DNA of 9,531 bases from Clostridia bacterium (GCA_900768425.1 CAAGCR010000104.1:1-9531), one strand, 5' to 3'. Counted from the first letter of the stretch, positions 1 to 6,994 are shown. Notes: a model not told the origin generated them from the letters alone. Translations and numbers: made by a program.

Positions 1-18
1 ACGACGCTCTTCCGATCT
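1..18. other. Illumina adapter remnant at contig end
   Basis: The first 18 bases match the 3' end of the standard Illumina TruSeq read-1 adapter, which ends in GCTCTTCCGATCT. They sit exactly at the edge of the window and interrupt the rpsE reading frame, so they are untrimmed adapter and not genomic DNA. The last adapter base (18) could also be a genomic T, so the junction is uncertain by a base. Confidence 0.95.
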
Positions 19-47
19 TCTTTTTTACCTTTTTCTAAATCTGCCAT
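19..47 (-). CDS. rpsE: 30S ribosomal protein S5, N-terminal fragment
   Basis: Only the first nine or ten codons are present (M-A-D-L-E-K-G-K-K-E) before the adapter sequence begins. The call rests mainly on position: rpsE follows rplR in nearly all bacterial spc operons, and the lysine-rich start fits S5. An AGGAG ribosome binding site lies 7 bases upstream of the ATG and overlaps the rplR stop codon. S5 is a small-subunit protein that helps set decoding accuracy. The frame stays open into the adapter, which would create false residues (D-R-K-S-V) if it were translated. Confidence 0.75.
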
Positions 48-56
48 AACTTACTC

Positions 57-419
57 CTAAAACTCTAGTCCAGCACTTCTTGCACCATCGGCAAGAGCCT
101 GAACACGACCAGTATATAAATAACCACCACGGTCAAATACAACATTTTTGATACCTTTGCCAGTAGCAAGTTTACCAAGTTTTTCACCAACAAGTTTTGC
201 TTGTTCAGTTTTGTTTTTGCCGGCTAAATCTAAGTCTTTATCTATAGAAGAAGCACTAACAAGTGTTAAACCTTTAACATCATCTATAACTTGAGCATAG
301 ATGCCAGTGTTACTTTTATATACGCAAAGTCTTGGACATTCAGCAGTGCCAGAAAGATTTTTTCTAACGCGGATATGTCTTCTAACTCTTTTTGCATTTC
401 TATCTTCTTTATTTAACAT
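57..419 (-). CDS. rplR: 50S ribosomal protein L18
   Basis: L18 binds 5S rRNA and, with L5, anchors it in the central protuberance of the large subunit. The 120-residue length is typical. Family features are the basic N-terminus (K-R-V-R-R-H-I-R-V-R-K), then R-L-C-V-Y-K-S-N, the V-F-D-R-G-G-Y-L-Y-T-G-R-V motif near residues 93-105, and the closing A-D-G-A-R-S-A-G-L-E-F. The gene starts 12 bases after rplF. Its TAG stop is part of the rpsE ribosome binding site, so the two genes are probably translationally coupled. Confidence 0.98.
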   Translation of the reverse strand: MLNKEDRNAKRVRRHIRVRKNLSGTAECPRLCVYKSNTGIYAQVIDDVKGLTLVSASSIDKDLDLAGKNKTEQAKLVGEKLGKLATGKGIKNVVFDRGGYLYTGRVQALADGARSAGLEF

Positions 420-431
420 TTATCCTATCTC

Positions 432-980
432 CTATTTTTTACCCTTAGCAGCGGTTTTTCCGACTTTTCTAATAACCTTTTCATCAGCATAGTGAACACC
501 ATAGCCATGATATGGTTCAACAGGTCTAACTGCTCTAATATTAGCACAGAATTGACCAACTTTTTCTTTGTCTGCACCAGTAACTTTAACTTCAAGCATA
601 CTTGGGCATTCAACTTTTAAACCTTGTGGGATTTCCATATTAACTTCATGAGAGAATCCTAAGTTTAAAACTAAAGTATTGCCTTTAACAACTGCTTTAT
701 AACCAACACCGGCAATAACTAAGTTTTTATCAAAACCTTCGTTAACGCCTTTAACCATATTGGCAATTAAAGCTCTGTAAAGACCATGTTTTGCTTTTGT
801 TTCGTTATCGTCATTTGCTCTAGTAAGTGCAATTTTTCCATCAGCAATGTGAACAGTGATTAATTTGTCAACTTCTTGAGTTAATTCGCCAAGTTTACCT
901 TTAACTGTAACAACATTGCCATTTAGAGAAGCAGTTACGCCAGCAGGAACGATAATTTCTTTTCTACCTATTCTTGACAT
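432..980 (-). CDS. rplF: 50S ribosomal protein L6
   Basis: L6 binds 23S rRNA near the sarcin-ricin loop at the factor-binding side of the large subunit. At 182 residues it is close to the usual 177-180. The start M-S-R-I-G-R-K-E-I is standard, followed by two repeated alpha/beta domains. The C-terminal signature normally reads P-Y-K-G-K-G-I-(R/K)-Y, but here it is P-Y-H-G-Y-G-V-H-Y (about residues 156-164), so three basic positions have changed. The ATG lies 9 bases after the rpsH stop, with an AGGAG site in the gap. Confidence 0.98.
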   Translation of the reverse strand: MSRIGRKEIIVPAGVTASLNGNVVTVKGKLGELTQEVDKLITVHIADGKIALTRANDDNETKAKHGLYRALIANMVKGVNEGFDKNLVIAGVGYKAVVKGNTLVLNLGFSHEVNMEIPQGLKVECPSMLEVKVTGADKEKVGQFCANIRAVRPVEPYHGYGVHYADEKVIRKVGKTAAKGKK

Positions 981-989
981 AAACTCCTC

Positions 990-1388
990 CTACCATACAA
1001 ACGCCAACACTTCGCCACCAACACCGGCTGCGCGTGCTTGTTTGTCTGTTAATAAACCTTTATTTGTTGAAACGATTGCAATACCAAGACCAGATATAAC
1101 TTGTGGAAGTTTATCTTTTTGAGCATAAACTCTAAGACCTGGTTTAGAAATTCTTTTAATTCCTTGGATAACGCTTTCGCCATTTTCATCATATTTTAAT
1201 GTGATGTTCATATTTTTGTGACCGTTTTCTTCAACTTCGTCACAACCAGCAATGTAACCTTCTTTTAAAAGAATGTTTGCAATTGCAAGTTTTTCTTTTG
1301 ATGCAGGAACGCTAACTTCTTTTAAGTGTGCGGTAAGTCCGTTACGAATACGAGTTAGCATATCTGCGATTGGATCTGTAAATACCAT
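990..1388 (-). CDS. rpsH: 30S ribosomal protein S8
   Basis: S8 binds the central domain of 16S rRNA early in 30S assembly. In Escherichia coli it is also the translational repressor of the spc operon, acting near rplE. No such operator was recognised here. The 132-residue product starts with the family motif M-V-F-T-D-P-I-A-D-M-L-T-R-I-R-N and ends with G-V-G-G-E-V-L-A-F-V-W, so it is complete at both ends. It follows rpsN by 12 bases, with a GGAGG site directly upstream. Confidence 0.98.
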   Translation of the reverse strand: MVFTDPIADMLTRIRNGLTAHLKEVSVPASKEKLAIANILLKEGYIAGCDEVEENGHKNMNITLKYDENGESVIQGIKRISKPGLRVYAQKDKLPQVISGLGIAIVSTNKGLLTDKQARAAGVGGEVLAFVW

Positions 1389-1400
1389 AAGTTTTTCCTC

Positions 1401-1586
1401 CTACCAACTAGATTTTTTAACACCAGGGATTTCACCTTTTGATGCTAATTCTCTAAAACAAATTCTGCATATTCCGTATTTTCTAAGAACAGCGTGTGGA
1501 CGACCGCAAATTGTACAACGAGTGTATTCTCTTGTAGAGAATTTTTGTTTTCTTTGTTGTTTTGCTTTTAATGATGTTTTTGCCAT
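1401..1586 (-). CDS. rpsN: 30S ribosomal protein S14, type Z (zinc-binding)
   Basis: At 61 residues this is the short, zinc-binding form of S14 (also called rpsZ or S14p type Z) common in Gram-positive bacteria, not the long form of about 100 residues. The zinc site is visible as C24-x2-C27-x12-C40-x2-C43. The C-terminus G-E-I-P-G-V-K-K-S-S-W is the family ending. S14 sits in the head of the small subunit near the A and P sites. No cysteine-free copy, which would allow growth under zinc starvation, lies in this window. The gene is 11 bases after rplE. Confidence 0.98.
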   Translation of the reverse strand: MAKTSLKAKQQRKQKFSTREYTRCTICGRPHAVLRKYGICRICFRELASKGEIPGVKKSSW

Positions 1587-1597
1587 ATTATTCCACC

Positions 1598-2143
1598 TTA
1601 TCTTCTAAAAGGAATGCCTAAAGCACTAAGTAATGCTTTTGCTTCTTCGTCCGACTTTGCACTTGTAACGAATACTACATCTAGACCTCTTACTCTATCA
1701 ATTTTATCGTAAGAGATTTCTGGGAATATAAGTTGTTCTTTAATTCCCAAAGCGTAATTACCTTTACCATCAAAGGCTTTTGTACTTACACCTTTAAAGT
1801 CACGAACTCTTGGAAGTGCGATTGAAATCAATCTATCTAAGAATTCATACATTCTATTGCCACGAAGGGTAACCTTTGCACCAATTTTTAAGCCTTGTCT
1901 AACTTTAAAGTTAGATATAGCTTTTTTTGCAACTGTTGGAACTGCTTTTTGTCCAGCAATAGCAGTAAGTTCATCTACAGCGATTTGGAAAGATTTTGAG
2001 TTATCTTTAACTTCGCCAAGACCCATATTCAAAACTATTTTTTCTAGTTTTGGAACTTCGTTTATGTTTTTGTAGCCAAACTCTTTAACAAGGGCAGGAA
2101 CAACAGTTTCTTTATACATAACGTTTAATCTTGCTTTTTCCAT
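1598..2143 (-). CDS. rplE: 50S ribosomal protein L5
   Basis: L5 carries 5S rRNA into the central protuberance and contacts the P-site tRNA. The 181 residues match the family (about 179). Signatures are K-I-V-L-N-M-G-L-G-E (about residues 35-44), R-V-R-D-F-K-G-V, F-D-G-K-G-N-Y-A-L-G-I-K-E-Q and the ending G-I-P-F-R-R. Its ATG overlaps the rplX stop by one base (TAATG), and the AAGGAG site lies inside the end of rplX about 10 bases upstream, so translation of the pair is likely coupled. Confidence 0.98.
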   Translation of the reverse strand: MEKARLNVMYKETVVPALVKEFGYKNINEVPKLEKIVLNMGLGEVKDNSKSFQIAVDELTAIAGQKAVPTVAKKAISNFKVRQGLKIGAKVTLRGNRMYEFLDRLISIALPRVRDFKGVSTKAFDGKGNYALGIKEQLIFPEISYDKIDRVRGLDVVFVTSAKSDEEAKALLSALGIPFRR

Positions 2144-2550
2144 TATTCCTTATCTCCTTTGTCTTCTTTTTTGGCTTTTTTGTTTTCTTTAACGGCTTTT
2201 TTAGCATCTTTTTTAGTTGCTTTTACAAACTCTTTATCTAATGCTGCACCGCATTTTGCACATACACGTGCGTTTTTGTTGTCTATTTCTTTGTGTTTAA
2301 CTCTTGTTGCTTTTCCGCAAACAGGGCAAACTACCATAACGTTTGAAGCCTCAATAGGTGCTGATTTTTTAACAATTCCACCTTTATCTTGTTGTGATTT
2401 TGGTTTTTGATGTTTAGTAACAACATTAACTCCATCAACAAGAACTTTACCAGTTTTTGGAGAAACTTCTAAAACATCAGCAGTTTTGCCTTTATCTTTA
2501 CCGGTGATTACTAAAACTTTATCACCTTTTTTAACAAATGATTTTGCCAT
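2143..2550 (-). CDS. rplX: 50S ribosomal protein L24, zinc-ribbon form with lysine-rich tail
   Basis: L24 is an early 23S rRNA binder that starts large-subunit assembly. Residues 1-70 hold the KOW-type fold, with K-K-G-D-K-V-L-V-I-T-G-K-D-K-G-K at residues 7-22. Four cysteines (C75, C78, C97, C100, in C-P-V-C-G and C-A-K-C-G) form a zinc ribbon, a version seen in a subset of bacterial L24 proteins. The protein has 135 residues against a usual 100-110. The extra is a tail from about residue 106 with 13 lysines in 30 residues, probably disordered. The gene is 15 bases after rplN and ends in the overlap TAATG with rplE. Confidence 0.97.
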   Translation of the reverse strand: MAKSFVKKGDKVLVITGKDKGKTADVLEVSPKTGKVLVDGVNVVTKHQKPKSQQDKGGIVKKSAPIEASNVMVVCPVCGKATRVKHKEIDNKNARVCAKCGAALDKEFVKATKKDAKKAVKENKKAKKEDKGDKE

Positions 2551-2565
2551 TTTATTTCTCCTTTA

Positions 2566-2934
2566 TTATATAACTTCTGGTGCAAGTGAAATAATTTTCA
2601 TATAGCCCTTGTCACGTAATTCTCTTGCGATAGGTCCAAAGATACGAGTACCTTTTGGATTGCCATCATTTTCAATTATAACAGCTGCGTTGTCATCAAA
2701 ACGGATAGATGAACCATCTGGTCTTTGTAAACCTTTGCTTGTTCTAACTATAACGGCTTTAACAACATCACCTTTTTTAACGCTACCACCAGGGATAGCA
2801 GATTTAACAGAAGCGATAATAACATCACCGATGTTACCACTTCTTCTAAATGAACCGCCTAAAACTCTAATGCACATAATAACTTTTGCACCAGTGTTAT
2901 CAGCAACTTTTAATCTAGTTTGTGGTTGTATCAT
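2566..2934 (-). CDS. rplN: 50S ribosomal protein L14
   Basis: L14 lies at the subunit interface of the large subunit and takes part in bridges to 16S rRNA. It is also the docking site of the silencing factor RsfS. The 122-residue length is exactly that of the family. Motifs are M-I-Q-P-Q-T-R-L-K-V-A-D-N-T-G-A at the N-terminus and G-T-R-I-F-G-P-I-A-R-E-L-R near residues 95-107. This is the first gene of the spc part, but it starts only 13 bases after rpsQ and no promoter is visible between them. S10 and spc therefore appear to be one transcription unit. Confidence 0.98.
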   Translation of the reverse strand: MIQPQTRLKVADNTGAKVIMCIRVLGGSFRRSGNIGDVIIASVKSAIPGGSVKKGDVVKAVIVRTSKGLQRPDGSSIRFDDNAAVIIENDGNPKGTRIFGPIARELRDKGYMKIISLAPEVI

Positions 2935-2947
2935 ATCTTGCTACCTC

Positions 2948-3214
2948 CTATTTAGCTTTTTCAACTATTCTAACAACTCTGTGATATTTGTCTTTAGATA
3001 GGTGACGAGTTTCCATAATTTCTACAACATCACCAACTCCGCATTCATTTTTCTCATCGTGTGCTTTGAATTTAGTTGTTCTTTTTACGACTTTTTTATA
3101 AAGTGGATGTTTAACATTTTCAACAATGCTAACAACAACTGTTTTATCCATTTTTCCTGCGCTTACAACAGTACCTTGTCTTGTAGGGCGGTTGTTTCTT
3201 TCTAAATTTTCCAT
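2948..3214 (-). CDS. rpsQ: 30S ribosomal protein S17
   Basis: S17 is an OB-fold protein and a primary binder of the 5' domain of 16S rRNA. The 88 residues include G-x-V-V-S-A-G-K-M-D-K-T-V-V-V (about residues 14-28), H-P-L-Y-K-K-V-V-K-R-T-T-K-F-x-A-H-D and the later E-T-R-H-L-S-K-D-K. All are normal for the family except that R-P-L-S has become R-H-L-S. It lies 5 bases after rpmC, so its ribosome binding site overlaps the end of that gene. Confidence 0.98.
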   Translation of the reverse strand: MENLERNNRPTRQGTVVSAGKMDKTVVVSIVENVKHPLYKKVVKRTTKFKAHDEKNECGVGDVVEIMETRHLSKDKYHRVVRIVEKAK

Positions 3215-3219
3215 ATTAC

Positions 3220-3408
3220 TTACGCCTTCCTTTCTCTTAATATTGTATTGATTTTTGCAATATCTTTTTTGATGTTGTGAAGTTGCATTGGATTAGATAA
3301 ACTTCCTGTTGCTTGTGCGAAGCGAAGATTGAATAACTCAGTTTTTAATGCTTTTAATTTTGCATTTAGTTCATCATCGCTCATTGCTCTAATTTCTGCT
3401 ACTTTCAT
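3220..3408 (-). CDS. rpmC: 50S ribosomal protein L29
   Basis: L29 is a small helical hairpin protein near the peptide exit tunnel, beside L23, where trigger factor and signal recognition particle dock. The 62 residues show the typical M-x-x-x-E-I-R start, an L-F-N-L-R-F-Q/A-x-A-T-G-x-L core (about residues 26-37) and an I-K-K-D-I-A-K-I-x-T second helix. The ATG overlaps the rplP stop codon by one base (TAATG), with a GGAGG site just inside rplP. Confidence 0.98.
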   Translation of the reverse strand: MKVAEIRAMSDDELNAKLKALKTELFNLRFAQATGSLSNPMQLHNIKKDIAKINTILRERKA

Positions 3409-3836
3409 TATTCAGCTCCTCCTTCTAAATCAGCTTTTTTAACAAATTTTACTTTGCAAGGAAGTTTGTGACCAGCAAGTCTTAACGCTTCTCTTGCTGT
3501 TTCCTCTGGAATTTCAGCAATTTCAAATAATACTCTGCCTGGTTTTACTTTTGCAACCCAGTATTCTGGACTACCTTTACCAGAACCCATACGAGTTTCT
3601 GCAGGTTTTTTAGTAACTGGGGTGTCTGGGAAAATATCAATCCAAACTTTACCACCACGTTTGATAAATCTAGTCATAGCAACACGGGCTGCTTCTATTT
3701 GATTAGATTTAATTTGGCAAGGCTCTAAGGTAATCAAACCATACTCACCATAAGCAAGTTTGTTGCCACGAGTGCATTTACCAGTCATACGACCACGTTG
3801 AACACGTCTTCTTTTTACTCTCTTAGGCATTAACAT
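3408..3836 (-). CDS. rplP: 50S ribosomal protein L16
   Basis: L16 helps form the A-site tRNA binding region of the large subunit. The 142-residue product begins M-L-M-P-K-R-V, as in most Gram-positive homologues, and holds the conserved P-V-T-K-K-P-A-E-T-R-M-G-S-G-K-G-S-P-E block. An in-frame ATG at 3860 would add eight residues, but that stretch is encoded by the ribosome binding site itself (GGAGGA at 3845-3850), so the start at 3836 is preferred. An ATG at 3830 is a weaker alternative. The gene begins 14 bases before the end of rpsC. Confidence 0.97.
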   Translation of the reverse strand: MLMPKRVKRRRVQRGRMTGKCTRGNKLAYGEYGLITLEPCQIKSNQIEAARVAMTRFIKRGGKVWIDIFPDTPVTKKPAETRMGSGKGSPEYWVAKVKPGRVLFEIAEIPEETAREALRLAGHKLPCKVKFVKKADLEGGAE

Positions 3837-4503
3837 TTGGCTTGTCCTCCTTTGGTTCATCTTTTGCGCCTAGGATATCGCCTTTGTAAATCCAGCATTT
3901 AACACCTAACTTACCATAGTTTGTATATGCTGCTGTTGTACCATAGTCAATATCTGCACGGATTGTTTGAAGTGGAAGTGAGCCTTCCATATATCTTTCT
4001 GTTCTTGCAATAGTGTTAGCACCATCAACAACACCGCTAACTTGAACTTTACATCCTTTAGCACCAGCTTTCATAACTTTTTGAATAGCTTGTTTTAAAG
4101 CACGACGGAAAGTAACACGTTTTTCTAGTTGTTGTGCAACGCCTTCTGCAACAAGTTGAGCATCTAAGTCAACTTTTTTAACTTCTTTAATATTAATGAA
4201 CAAATTTTTTGTAGGATTAATAATTTTAGAAAGTTGTTTTTTGATGATTTCAACATTAGCACCTTTTTGTCCGATTAAAACTGCTGGACGACCAGTGTAA
4301 ATGTTTACTACTAATTTTTCTTTTGTTCTTTCAATTTCAATTTTTGATATTGATGCTTGAGCATATTCTTTATTTAAGAATTTTCTAATTTTGTTGTCTT
4401 CAAGAAGAAATTTAGCAAAGTCTTCTTTACTAGCATACCAAGTAGAATCCCAAGGTTTGTTAATACCAACTCTAAGCCCGATTGGGCTAACTTTTTGTCC
4501 CAT
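3823..4503 (-). CDS. rpsC: 30S ribosomal protein S3
   Basis: S3 lies at the mRNA entry channel of the small subunit and contributes to its helicase activity. The 226 residues begin M-G-Q-K-V-S-P-I-G-L-R-V-G. The KH domain carries the G-x-x-G loop as I-G-Q-K-G at residues 77-81. The C-terminal domain includes A-R-T-E-R-Y-M-E-G-S-L-P-L-Q-T-I-R-A-D-I-D-Y-G, another clear signature. The last codons overlap the start of rplP by 14 bases, and the rplP ribosome binding site lies within rpsC. Confidence 0.98.
   Translation of the reverse strand: MGQKVSPIGLRVGINKPWDSTWYASKEDFAKFLLEDNKIRKFLNKEYAQASISKIEIERTKEKLVVNIYTGRPAVLIGQKGANVEIIKKQLSKIINPTKNLFINIKEVKKVDLDAQLVAEGVAQQLEKRVTFRRALKQAIQKVMKAGAKGCKVQVSGVVDGANTIARTERYMEGSLPLQTIRADIDYGTTAAYTNYGKLGVKCWIYKGDILGAKDEPKEDKPNVNA
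3845..3850 (-). promoter_or_regulatory. rplP ribosome binding site deciding the start
   Basis: GGAGGA on the minus strand lies 8 bases before the ATG at 3836 and inside the end of rpsC. It fixes the rplP start and rules out the in-frame ATG at 3860, which lies upstream of it. Confidence 0.85.
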
Positions 4504-4515
4504 ACTTTGCCTCCT

Positions 4516-4905
4516 TTATTCCTTTACACCATCAAGATAAACTGTGATGTGACAAGTTCTTTTTAATAATCTGTTTGCTCTACCTCTTGCGCGGATATCC
4601 AAACGTTTAAGTGTTGGACCTGGGCAAACGTAACATTCATCAACTACAAGGTCTGCTTTATTTAAACCTTTGTTGTTTTCAGCATTAGCAAGTGCTGAAG
4701 ATACAAGTTTATAGCAAACTTCTGCTGCTGCAGTTGTTTGGTTTGCTAAGATTGCTAAAGCTTCTTCAACTTTTTTACCTCTTATTGTATCAAGAGTAAT
4801 TCTAACTTTTGAAGGGCTCATTCTAACATATTTAACAGTAGCGAATGCTCTTGTTTCTGCTTTTTTTGCTCTTGAAAGAGCTTTTTCTCTAATTCTAGTT
4901 GCCAT
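4516..4905 (-). CDS. rplV: 50S ribosomal protein L22
   Basis: L22 has a globular part on the subunit surface and a long beta-hairpin that lines the peptide exit tunnel beside L4. The 129 residues include V-R-M-S-P-S-K-V-R (27-35), A-L-A-N-A-E-N-N (71-78) and the hairpin region P-G-P-T-L-K-R...R-A-R-G-R-A (95-110). At the hairpin tip, the usual F-R-P (or I-M-P in Escherichia coli) is L-D-I at residues 102-104, which adds an acidic residue and removes a proline. The start is 8 bases after the rpsS stop, with an AGAGG site overlapping that stop. Confidence 0.98.
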   Translation of the reverse strand: MATRIREKALSRAKKAETRAFATVKYVRMSPSKVRITLDTIRGKKVEEALAILANQTTAAAEVCYKLVSSALANAENNKGLNKADLVVDECYVCPGPTLKRLDIRARGRANRLLKRTCHITVYLDGVKE

Positions 4906-4913
4906 AAATACCT

Positions 4914-5204
4914 CTATTTAGCAGCCTTTGCTGTTGTTGCCGACTTTTGACCTGCGTGACCTTTAAAGGTTCTTGTTGGAGCGAATTCGCCAAGTTTATG
5001 ACCAACCATTTCTGATGTGCAATAAACTGGAACGTGTTTTTTGCCGTTGTGAACAGCAAATGTAAAACCAACAAATTCAGGATAAATTGTAGAAGAACGT
5101 GACCAAGTTTTAATAGGTTTTTTGTTACCAGACTTATTCATTTCTTCAACTCTTTTCAATAATTTTGAAAAGACATAAGGTTTTTTCTTTAAACTTCTAC
5201 TCAT
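4914..5204 (-). CDS. rpsS: 30S ribosomal protein S19
   Basis: S19 sits in the head of the small subunit, with S13, close to the A-site tRNA. The 96 residues show M-S-R-S-L-K-K, I-K-T-W-S-R-S-S-T-I (with S for the second R of the usual S-R-R-S), F-V-G-F-T-F-A-V-H-N-G-K-K-H-V-P-V and G-H-K-L-G-E-F-A-P-T-R-T-F-K-G-H. The alanine and lysine-rich tail is normal. The AAGGAG site overlaps the rplB stop codon and stands 13 bases from the ATG, somewhat longer than usual. Confidence 0.98.
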   Translation of the reverse strand: MSRSLKKKPYVFSKLLKRVEEMNKSGNKKPIKTWSRSSTIYPEFVGFTFAVHNGKKHVPVYCTSEMVGHKLGEFAPTRTFKGHAGQKSATTAKAAK

Positions 5205-5221
5205 AACTTTAATCGTTCTCC

Positions 5222-6049
5222 TTATTTAGTTCTTCTCTTAACAATTAACTTGTTAGACGACTTTTTAGTTTTTCTTGTCTTATAGCCAAGAGCAGGTTTA
5301 CCCCAAGGAGTAACTGGCGATGCCATACCAACTGGAGATTTACCTTCACCACCACCATGTGGGTGATCATTAGGGTTCATAACAACACCACGAACAGATG
5401 GTCTAACGCCCATATGACGTTTTCTACCTGCTTTACCTAAAGATACTAGTTCGTGATCTGTGTTACCAACTGTACCGATAGTTGCTCTGCAATTTAATAA
5501 AACTTTTCTCATTTCACCTGATGGAAGTCTTAAAGTTGCATAAGCACCTTCTTTAGCCATAAGGCTGATTTCCATACCAGCGGAACGTCCCATTTTACCA
5601 CCTTTGCCAGCATCTAATTCAACATTGTGTACAACAGTACCAACTGGGATATTTTTAAGTGGAAGTGTGTTACCAACTTTGATGTCTGCATTTTCACCAC
5701 TCATAACAGTGTCGCCAACATTTAGACCGACTGGTGCTAAGATGTAACGTTTTTCACCGTCTGCATAATTTAAAAGTGCGATAAATGCTGAACGGTTTGG
5801 ATCATATTCAATGGCTGCAACTTTTGCAGGTACATTGTCTTTATTTCTTTTGAAATCAATGATTCTATATTTTTTTCTATTGCCACCGCCAATATGACGA
5901 GTAGTAATTTTGCCTTGTGCATTTCTGCCAGCAGTTTTCTTTAATGAAACTACCAATGATTTTTCAGGAGCTTTTTTAGTTACTTCTTCAAAAGTCAATG
6001 TAGAGTAATTTCTTGAACCGGCAGATGTAGGTTTTCTATTTCTAATCAT
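5222..6049 (-). CDS. rplB: 50S ribosomal protein L2
   Basis: L2 is needed for subunit joining and supports the peptidyl transferase centre. The 275 residues match the family. The conserved N-P-N-D-H-P-H-G-G-G-E-G block is at residues 225-236, with the key histidine at 229 as in Escherichia coli. Another signature is the T-R-H-I-G-G-G-N-R-K-K-Y-R block at about residues 50-62. The start lies 19 bases after rplW. Its AAGGAG site is about 13 bases from the ATG and next to the rplW stop, and no other in-frame start fits better. Confidence 0.98.
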   Translation of the reverse strand: MIRNRKPTSAGSRNYSTLTFEEVTKKAPEKSLVVSLKKTAGRNAQGKITTRHIGGGNRKKYRIIDFKRNKDNVPAKVAAIEYDPNRSAFIALLNYADGEKRYILAPVGLNVGDTVMSGENADIKVGNTLPLKNIPVGTVVHNVELDAGKGGKMGRSAGMEISLMAKEGAYATLRLPSGEMRKVLLNCRATIGTVGNTDHELVSLGKAGRKRHMGVRPSVRGVVMNPNDHPHGGGEGKSPVGMASPVTPWGKPALGYKTRKTKKSSNKLIVKRRTK

Positions 6050-6068
6050 AACTAACTATTAACTCCTT

Positions 6069-6371
6069 TTATTGTAAACTATCGAAGAATGCGATGGTTT
6101 TGCTATCCTTTGTTAAGGTTACGATTGCCTTTTTGTAATCGCTAGTTTTACCAACTGTTCTTCCTTGTTTAGTATTTTGTGCTTTTGTTTTACCTTTAAC
6201 ATTTAAGGTGTTTACTTTTTCTACTTTAACATCAAAGATTTCTTCAATGGCTTTTTTAATTTCAATTTTGTTTGCATCTTTTGCTACTTTAAAAGTGTAA
6301 ACTTTGTTTGCCAAACCTTTGTAACTTTTTTCAGTTAAAATAGGTTTAATGATAATATCGTGTGCTTTCAT
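6069..6371 (-). CDS. rplW: 50S ribosomal protein L23
   Basis: L23 lies at the tunnel exit and is the main dock for trigger factor and signal recognition particle. The 100 residues contain I-I-I-K-P-I-L-T-E-K-S-Y (about 6-17), the Y-T-F-K-V-A-x-D-A-N-K-I-E-I-K-K-A-I-E block (about 25-43) and the V-x-x-V-N-T-L-N-V-K-G-K rRNA-binding segment. The ATG overlaps the rplD stop by one base (TAATG). A weak purine-rich site within the end of rplD and coupling to rplD probably start translation. Confidence 0.98.
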   Translation of the reverse strand: MKAHDIIIKPILTEKSYKGLANKVYTFKVAKDANKIEIKKAIEEIFDVKVEKVNTLNVKGKTKAQNTKQGRTVGKTSDYKKAIVTLTKDSKTIAFFDSLQ

Positions 6372-6994
6372 TATTCTGCGTAAGCCTCCTCTATTGATTT
6401 AACAGCGTCTAAAGTTAAAACAACTTGTTTGTTTTTAACAATTTCGCTTACATTTAAAAGGTTTGCAGATGTTACATCAACTCTTGCGATATTGTTTGTA
6501 GCTCTTAAAACATCATCGTTCTTTTCATTTAATACAAGACAAACTGTTTTATCAAATTTGAATGTATCTAAGAATTTTTGAACTTCTTTTGTCTTAACTG
6601 CGTCTAGAACAAATTTATCTAAGATAACAACTTCGTTTTGTGCTAATTTTTGAGAAAGAGCAGAAACTAATGCTGTACGTTTAGCAAATTTGTTTACCTT
6701 TTTAGAGAAATCTCTTGGCTTTGGAGCAAATACAACACCACCACCAACGAATTGAGGACCTTTTGTAGAGCCTTGACGTGCGTGGCCAGTATGTTTTTGT
6801 TTCCAAGGTTTTTTTGCATGACCCCTAACTTCTGATCTAGTTAAAGTGCTTTTTGTTCCTTGACGAAGGTTTGCATCTTGAGCAACGATTACTTCGTGAA
6901 TTAATGCTTCGTTGTAGTCAGCACCAAAAACTGTATCGTTTAATTCAACTTCTGCAACTTCGTTGTTTTGCATATTAAAAACTTTTGCTTTCAT
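6371..6994 (-). CDS. rplD: 50S ribosomal protein L4
   Basis: L4 has a globular domain and a long loop that reaches the narrowest point of the exit tunnel. In gammaproteobacteria it also represses its own S10 operon by binding the leader RNA. The 207 residues include T-R-S-E-V-R-G at 52-58 and the loop P-W-K-Q-K-H-T-G-H-A-R-Q-G at 63-75. The usual loop is P-W-R-Q-K-G-T-G-R-A-R, so H68 replaces a glycine and H71 an arginine. The G-G-G-V-V-F-A-P-K-P-R-D block follows. The gene is 14 bases after rplC and overlaps rplW by one base. Confidence 0.98.
   Translation of the reverse strand: MKAKVFNMQNNEVAEVELNDTVFGADYNEALIHEVIVAQDANLRQGTKSTLTRSEVRGHAKKPWKQKHTGHARQGSTKGPQFVGGGVVFAPKPRDFSKKVNKFAKRTALVSALSQKLAQNEVVILDKFVLDAVKTKEVQKFLDTFKFDKTVCLVLNEKNDDVLRATNNIARVDVTSANLLNVSEIVKNKQVVLTLDAVKSIEEAYAE

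Noticed and set aside
2609..3001. 130-residue plus-strand ORF opposite rplN and rpsQ
   Set aside because: It is antisense to two clear ribosomal protein genes and its composition is only their reverse complement. The other long plus-strand frames opposite the operon and recR are shadows of the same kind.
3837..3860. Upstream in-frame ATG that would extend L16 by eight residues
   Set aside because: The extra codons are the rplP ribosome binding site itself, and homologues begin M-L-M-P-K-R.
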